DNA from: Pinguiococcus pyrenoidosus
Lineage: Eukaryota; Sar; Pinguiophyceae; Pinguiochrysidales; Pinguiochrysidaceae
Assembly (NCBI GenBank): GCA_019677205.1
Contig: JAAMXY010001019.1
Location: 17,735-81,734 of the forward strand
Length of the DNA stretch: 64,000 nucleotides
Direction: 5' to 3'
Made by a program: the position numbers and the translations under genes. A model generated the notes under the pieces. That model was not told the origin of the DNA. It saw nothing but the letters and a program-made list of their open reading frames with translations, and ran no database searches. Shown here piece after piece: positions 59,115 through 64,000 of this stretch (position 1 is its first letter; each line of letters begins with the position of its first letter).

Positions 59115-59615
59115 TCATTGGGGTACGTACTTCTTCAGGGCGTCACTAAGCTCGTCCGGGTCGCAGCGCTCTTCTTCAGCTCCACCCTCCGCGCCTCCGG
59201 TCTCCTCATCGGCGGCGCGCGCGGCGCTCTCCGCCAGCTTGCGCGTCTGGCGCGCGTAGCGCGACATCACGAAGATCATGGCGGCCACGCCCATGAACAG
59301 CAGTAGACAGGCCAGAATGCCCACCATGCCAAAAGTGCGATGGGACGACGAGGTGCCGGCGCCGCCGGCCAAGTCGTCGTTGTCGCCGGACGAGGACTCT
59401 GAATCTCCCGAAGAGTCCTGCTGTCTCCGATGGCTCATCTGGGGATTTTTCTCCGCGAACCCTCTCCATCCCACGGCGACCAAGTGCGAGAGCAGCGACG
59501 CGCTTTCACTCGGAAGCGCCACAACGCTGCTGACGCACGCTTCGCTAAGCAACACGAAGAGAAGCACAGCACCGAACGCCGCTGCCAGAAGCCCAAGCCG
59601 AGCGGATGACCTCAT
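59115..59615 (-). CDS. Small type I membrane protein, unknown
   Basis: About 166 aa from the ATG at 59615. N-terminal signal-like hydrophobic segment (LGLLAAAFGAVLLFVLLSEA), a short Ser/Gly/Asp-rich lumenal or extracellular part, then a transmembrane segment (MVGILACLLLFMGVAAMIFV) and an acidic cytosolic tail. The reading frame is open upstream to another ATG at 60137 (340 aa), but the added part is basic and compositionally unlike a protein domain, so I prefer the shorter form. No family recognised. Its stop is 145 nt from the EML stop. Confidence 0.6.
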   Translation of the reverse strand: MRSSARLGLLAAAFGAVLLFVLLSEACVSSVVALPSESASLLSHLVAVGWRGFAEKNPQMSHRRQQDSSGDSESSSGDNDDLAGGAGTSSSHRTFGMVGILACLLLFMGVAAMIFVMSRYARQTRKLAESAARAADEETGGAEGGAEEERCDPDELSDALKKYVPQ

Positions 59616-61050
59616 CGCGCCCCACCGCCGGCGGAACCACAGGTCCACAGGCGCTCCTGCGACTCGGGAGAGGCCGAGAGGAGCTTCAGGCGCCGGTGAC
59701 CAGCGGAGACGGCCGTTCCGAAAGCGGCGCGGAGAGAGCTTAACGACGGGCGTTCTCCGGACTTCCGGGAGGTTGGAGTTGACGAATCTGACGTGCCATT
59801 GGCTGCGGAACCCGGGACCTTCCCGCCGATCTTGAAGCGACTGGCCTCCCCCGCGAATCAGCGCGTACCGCCGAACGGCCTCCTCGCCTACATATGACAG
59901 GCGCCGAGCTGCGTCGCCCGCGGATTGGACAGGGATGACGAGTGGGAAGGCAAGACCGCCATATCTTCCCGTAGAAGCGACGACTTTGGAGAGCAGTCTT
60001 GAACGCGACCATACCTCGGATACCGCAAAACCGAGCAGCTCAACAGATCGGATGCGAGTGCAGCCGCTCATGGCTTCGACAAGGGCAGCTTTCCCAGGCG
60101 AAGGAGCCGCAATTGAGACGTAAAGCTTGAAAGGCATTGGCTACAGTTCAAATCTCTTGCGCTGTGCTTTAGGCTGTATTGAAGTGGAACGAATCTCTCC
60201 GCGAGAGGACGGAGCTTCCACCAGTGAGATCGCCAGGCTCGCGCATGCGCGCAGTTCCACCCATCTAGGTCCATTCTACAGTTCCAATCCCCATGCACCG
60301 CGGTCGAATCGGCCCGCAAAAGATCGTGGCTGTCGTGCACCTCCACGCGGCCAAAGTTTGCCCGAGGCGTGGCTCGGAGGCTTCTCCCGGAAGCCAACGT
60401 CGAGGGAAGTCCATCGAAAATTTTCGCACCACGGACGGACTGGATGAACTGAAAGCAAGGGAACCGATTCCATGGCTTTCATGACGATTCGAAATTTGCT
60501 CAGAGGCCGAGAGGATGCATAGGGGTGCGTGGCGTGGCTGGCTTTGGCAGCGTGCGTGGCTGAAGCAAGAGGCAGGGCGCGCGGGCCGGGTCAGAGCGAT
60601 ACGCGCGCTCGGCAAGAAAGCGCGAAAGCATCATAGCTGCCTAGGCAAGTTTCGCTCGTGCGTCCTCGGCCCGCTCCTCCACCACTCCTCCACGTTTAGC
60701 CTGTTTCATCCCATGCAGCACATGCAACACTCCAACAAAATGTGCCTTGCGCATTGTGGATCGGCAGGAACGCTGCACAAACGTATCGCAATCCTCAATC
60801 CTTAATCCTCAATCCTCAATCCTCAATCCTCAATCCTCAATCCTCAATCCTCAATCCTCAATCCTCAATCCTCCTTGTCTTCAATATCCTCCATACGTCG
60901 AGGTTCTTATTTGGACCATATGAGAGCTGAAAAGAAGAAGGAGAGATCCTATTGTTGCGGACAGACACGAATTCTGCCTCTCTCTCCCAGCGAATGAAGC
61001 GCACGCCTCCTCAGATGACGCCTCTGTTCGCCTCTTGATTCGCCTGCTCT
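59616..61050. other. Long divergent intergenic region
   Basis: 1435 bases between divergent starts. It includes a 12-copy 7-bp repeat at 60790-60873. The upstream open extension of the minus-strand gene (to 60137) overlaps here. No tRNA-like arm or other gene recognised. Confidence 0.45.
60790..60873. repeat. (AATCCTC)12 tandem repeat
   Basis: Twelve 7-bp units, one with a T in place of the last C, at 60790-60873. It sits about 180 bases upstream of the next gene's ATG. It is not a known telomere repeat (TTTAGGG or TTAGGG) in either orientation. Confidence 0.95.
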
Positions 61051-62561
61051 ATGGAGGCGCAAAGGGGAGCTAAATATGATGATGATGATGATGATAAAGA
61101 AGATGAAGAAGAAGAAACAGTGGTGAGAAATCGATAAATACTGGAGAATTCAGCCTTTGGCTTAAGAAGTCCGTCTTTTAGGCCTCCGTATCCGAGCTGT
61201 TAAAGGCCGGAACTCTCTTTCTGCGCCTGAAGCTCTACTCAAAGGCCTCCAAATGCTTTGCACTAGCCACACAGCGCTCTACCGACGACGACTTTCGCCC
61301 GTGGTACAACCTCGGCCTGTCCCAAAGCTGCGCTGGAGAGGTCGACGGGGCCCGAGCCGCCTATCTTACAGCTCTGGAGAAGGCGCCGGAGTGTCCAGAA
61401 GCGCATCTAAATTTGGCGGCGCTCCAGATGAAAGTGGGAGAGCTGGAAGAAGCCGAGAAGCACCTGAGAAACGCGCTAAAGACCGCCAAGGCCGAGGACA
61501 CGAGGAAACATGCTGCGTGGAACTACGGCAGTGTCCTCAGGCAGCAAGGTCGACACGCCGAGGCGGTGTCTTTCGAGAGGGAGAGGCTCCTAGAGATCGG
61601 TGGTGACACAACTTTGCCGAAAGTGGAGCCTGAGGAGCAGACGCGGCACCAGAAGGTGCATGTTTGGTGCGTCAAGTGGGGAACCAAGTACGACGCGGAG
61701 TATGTGAACAAGCTCTTCCGCGGCGTCTCGCGGCATCTGGACGCAAGCATCGACTTTGACTTTTATTGCCTGACGGATGATGCTGAGGGAGTCGGTAGGG
61801 CTAAAGACGAGCGCTCTGTCACAAAACCCGCAGAGGAGGTGCTAACAAGAAGCACAGACGCAGGCGTGCTGCTCCTTCCACTGAACACCGAGCGGAAGGG
61901 ACAGGAGTTCACAGGCTGGTGGGGGAAGCTTCACCTCTTCAGCGCAGACCTTCCCGTGCCGCGGGGCAGCCGAATGGTCTATCTTGACCTGGACACGGTG
62001 CTCTGCGGGGACATTTCTCAGCTGGCCGTCCTGGAGGCCGGCGGTTTCTGCACCCTCCGAACGGACGGGATAATAAATGAAAGGAGGTATGCGTGCTTTG
62101 CCTGCTCTGGTGGGCATTAGAACTTGGCTGCTGCTGCTGCTGCTGCTGCTGTGCAAAGGCGTCTGAACTCGAGCCTTGTGGATGAAGCAGGGTGAATGGG
62201 ATGAACACGAGCGTCATGCTTTGGAGGCATGGAGAGCTGCAGCGCATCTTTGAATACGCTCTCCGCAGCTTTGAGGCGATTCAGCAGGTCACGTACAAGT
62301 TTGATCATTTCATGGAGATGGTTCTGGGGCAGGAAGCGACCTTCTTGCAGGTAGGCCTTCCTGGCGAGATCTCCAAATTAGGCAAAAGACTCCACAGCTC
62401 TCCTAAACGAGTGCCTCGACCAGGATGTTTGGCCCCACGCAGTGATTGATTACCACGCGCTCCAAGCGTCGGGAGCAGATGCAAAGATCGTCATATTCCC
62501 TTTGGAACCCAAGCCACATCAGCTGGTGGATGAGACCTTTGTTCGAGAGAATTGGATTTGA
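61051..62561 (+). CDS. TPR domain fused to GT-A-type glycosyltransferase-like domain
   Basis: Exons 61051..61122, 61182..62086, 62191..62350, 62412..62561; about 428 aa. Exon 1 codes for MEAQRGAKY then a poly-Asp/Glu run from a (GAT)n/(GAA)n repeat, and joins in phase to three TPR units (FRPWYNLGLSQSCAGEVDGA, AHLNLAALQMKVGELEEAEK, AAWNYGSVLRQQGRHAEAVS). A nucleotide-sugar transferase-like domain follows: VHVWCVKWGTKYDAEYVNKL, FDFYCLTDDAEG, GWWGKLHLFS and the D-x-D core MVYLDLDTVLCGDISQLA, then VNGMNTSVMLWRHGELQRIF. There is no signal peptide, so it is probably cytosolic. The third intron carries a GCT repeat. The acceptor of exon 4 (acgag, 62411) is weak, but it is the only one in phase that gives an open C-terminus (VWPHAVIDYHALQASGADAK). 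Confidence 0.8.
62127..62151. repeat. (GCT)8 microsatellite in intron
   Basis: A run of GCT triplets within the 104-nt second intron of the TPR-glycosyltransferase gene. Confidence 0.85.
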
Positions 62562-62996
62562 TCAAGTCTTATGCAATCGCGTGTTTTGCGTGGCTTTGGC
62601 GGGACATGAAGTTAGGTTCGTTTTGACGATTCTCACGGTCGACAAAATGCAGCGATGCCGTTTGGCAGACGGAGCGGCGCAGACGTCGCGCGCCACGGAG
62701 AGAATGTATGTATATGTGGCGCTACGCAATCGGAGGAGGAACTGGTGGTTGTGAGACGTGTTGGGGGCGCTTCATCGAAGGATAACCCCTTCATACTGCA
62801 GAATTGAAGATCCTTCACTTCTGATCCTTCACTTCCGATCCTTCGCTTCCGATCCTTCACTTCCTTTCTGCAGTGACACACCAGGGCTTCCGCACGTGTA
62901 TGCCGATATGCATGGCATCCTAGACTCGCGCAAGATGCTTCTGTCTATTGCTGACCTATTGTGTTGCCGTATCAGGACATTCTGGCATCGTCATTT
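62562..62996. other. Convergent intergenic region with 14-bp repeat
   Basis: 435 bases between converging stops. A 14-bp unit, GATCCTTCACTTCC, is repeated four times at 62809-62864 with single-base differences. No gene seen. Confidence 0.55.
62809..62864. repeat. 14-bp tandem repeat, four copies
   Basis: Unit GATCCTTCACTTCC with one-base variants (TTCT end in the first copy, TTCG in the third). In convergent 3' space. Confidence 0.85.
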
Positions 62997-64000
62997 TCAA
63001 AAAGACGGCTCCTCCTGCTTGGCATTCTCTAGCAGACCCGTGGTCATCGACTCGCCCTGCGTCTCGGAGATCTCCAGACGCTTCGCCCAGCCATTCGCAT
63101 TCCCGATGCTGTACTTCACACCAAAAAGGATGTACCACGAGCAGGCGAAGACGACGTAGCCAATGATCATCAGCAGCGAATACCATTCCAGCTGCACCAC
63201 GAGGTACCAATTCACGAAGATACCCAGCGCCGGGAGCCAGGGCACGAATGGCACGCGAAAGCCAGCATAGCTCGAATCCTCAACCTCCGGGCACGTCTTT
63301 GCAATGTGACGCACCACCAGGAAGGCCGCCGCCGTCAGTCCGCACGGAAAGATGAGGTAGGGATACAAGCTCTCGTTGTCCAGCAGATACCGCCACATGA
63401 GGGCCGCGACGAAGCTGATGAAGCAGTACAGAGACATCAGGGACACGCACATGTTCTCCCGGAACGGGTGCTCCCGGCGCACTACCACGAGGGAGATGTT
63501 GGTAAGGTTGAAGGCGATCAGCACGCCGGCTGAGATCATGGAGTCCAAGTACAAGAAGGGCACGAACAGGGCGATGAGCGTCGCGATCGTGCCGGAGATG
63601 AAGATGTTCATGAAGAGGTTGCCGTGCTCATCAACTTTCGAGAGAATCGCCGGCATGAGCCCATCTTCCGCCATGGCAAACTGCAAGCGAACCTGCGGAA
63701 GCAGGGAGACGAGCACCACCAGGGGCAGCGTGATGATCTCGCCCGTCGCGACGAGATGCTGCGCCCACACCAGGCCGTTGGATCCGAAGGCCTCGGGGAA
63801 TCCGGAATCCACGTCGATGTCCTCGAACGGCTGCATGCTCACCAGCGCAAAGGCCGCCAGGCATTGGAGGACGGTCACGCCGACAATGGAGCCACCGACC
63901 GCGAGGGGTAGGTTCCGGGACGGGTTCTTCGCCTCCATGCCGAGGCAGCAAACCGTGTCGTAGCCGATGTAGCCAAAGAAGGCCGACGTGGCTCCCCGCA
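62997..64000 (-). CDS. Cationic amino-acid transporter-like APC permease, 3' part
   Basis: C-terminal 333 residues; the 5' part lies right of the window. The window edge is inside coding sequence: the frame continues upstream through TSAFFGYIGYDTVCCLGMEA, which matches the CAT-family pattern FFA[FY]-x-G[FY]D followed by EA/V-x-NP (AKNPSRNLPLAVGGSIVGVT). At least seven more membrane segments follow (IITLPLVVLVSLLPQV, ATLIALFVPFLYL, LIAFNLTNISLVVV, LIFPCGLTAAAFLVV, WLPALGIFVNWYLVVQL, LLMIIGYVVFACSWYIL), and the tail is short and hydrophilic. The family imports cationic or neutral amino acids at plasma or vacuolar membranes. Substrate is unknown. No intron is seen in this part. Confidence 0.92.
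   Translation of the reverse strand, partial: RGATSAFFGYIGYDTVCCLGMEAKNPSRNLPLAVGGSIVGVTVLQCLAAFALVSMQPFEDIDVDSGFPEAFGSNGLVWAQHLVATGEIITLPLVVLVSLLPQVRLQFAMAEDGLMPAILSKVDEHGNLFMNIFISGTIATLIALFVPFLYLDSMISAGVLIAFNLTNISLVVVRREHPFRENMCVSLMSLYCFISFVAALMWRYLLDNESLYPYLIFPCGLTAAAFLVVRHIAKTCPEVEDSSYAGFRVPFVPWLPALGIFVNWYLVVQLEWYSLLMIIGYVVFACSWYILFGVKYSIGNANGWAKRLEISETQGESMTTGLLENAKQEEPSF

Noticed and set aside
59616-60137. Upstream extension of the small membrane-protein gene to 340 aa
   Set aside because: The extra part is basic and unlike a folded domain, and it would place the signal-like segment mid-protein. The shorter start at 59615 gives a proper signal peptide.
60790-60873. 7-bp repeat as an interstitial telomere
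   Set aside because: Unit AATCCTC (GAGGATT on the other strand) matches no telomere repeat I know.

Overview
The window is nuclear DNA from a GC-rich unicellular eukaryote. Genes carry short GT-AG introns (about 55-255 nt), often with a CTAAC/CTAAT-like branch site just upstream of the acceptor. There is no operon structure. I find no rRNA, tRNA, transposon or CRISPR. The gene set includes a CDPK (kinase plus four EF-hands), NEK kinases and an EML protein (microtubule/cilium), a GATOR1 subunit (Iml1/DEPDC5), Golgi GnT-I, EMC7 and V-ATPase D. One protein has a possible bipartite plastid-type leader. Together these suggest a flagellate protist with a CDPK system, possibly a complex-plastid alga (stramenopile or alveolate-grade). 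Near-perfect strand alternation argues against a typical dinoflagellate. I cannot fix the lineage without searches.

I call 26 protein-coding genes, with exons joined by reading-frame phase. Left part (1-16 kb): casein kinase 1 (3' part), an EF-hand mitochondrial carrier, a CDPK, an intronless Prp22/DHX8-like helicase, a YIPF-type Golgi protein, V-ATPase subunit D and a TPR-TMEM33-like fusion. Middle (16-33 kb): a Pro-rich unknown, a METTL21-like methyltransferase, a polytopic membrane protein, MDP-1-like phosphatase, GnT-I, several unknown proteins, a tail-anchored protein and EMC7. Right part (33-64 kb): a DEP-C2-VASt-like-TM protein, the giant Iml1/DEPDC5 homologue, two NEK kinases around a possible plastid-targeted protein, a giant EF-hand/triple-EML protein, a small membrane protein, a TPR-glycosyltransferase and the 3' part of an amino-acid permease.

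Layout: 21 of 25 neighbouring gene pairs lie on opposite strands, so most genes sit in head-to-head pairs that probably share a promoter region. Four of these divergent gaps contain conspicuous AT-rich islands, two with a TATAAAA. Large genes have one to three introns near the 5' end followed by very long uninterrupted exons (6-6.7 kb in Iml1 and EML).

The best candidates for undescribed biology are unusual domain architectures: DEP-C2-VASt-TM, TPR-TMEM33, a Prp22 without an S1 domain, an Iml1 without a visible DEP domain, and a probably N-myristoylated EF-hand triple EML. The strand-alternating genome layout is also notable. All functional calls are by eye; no database search was run.
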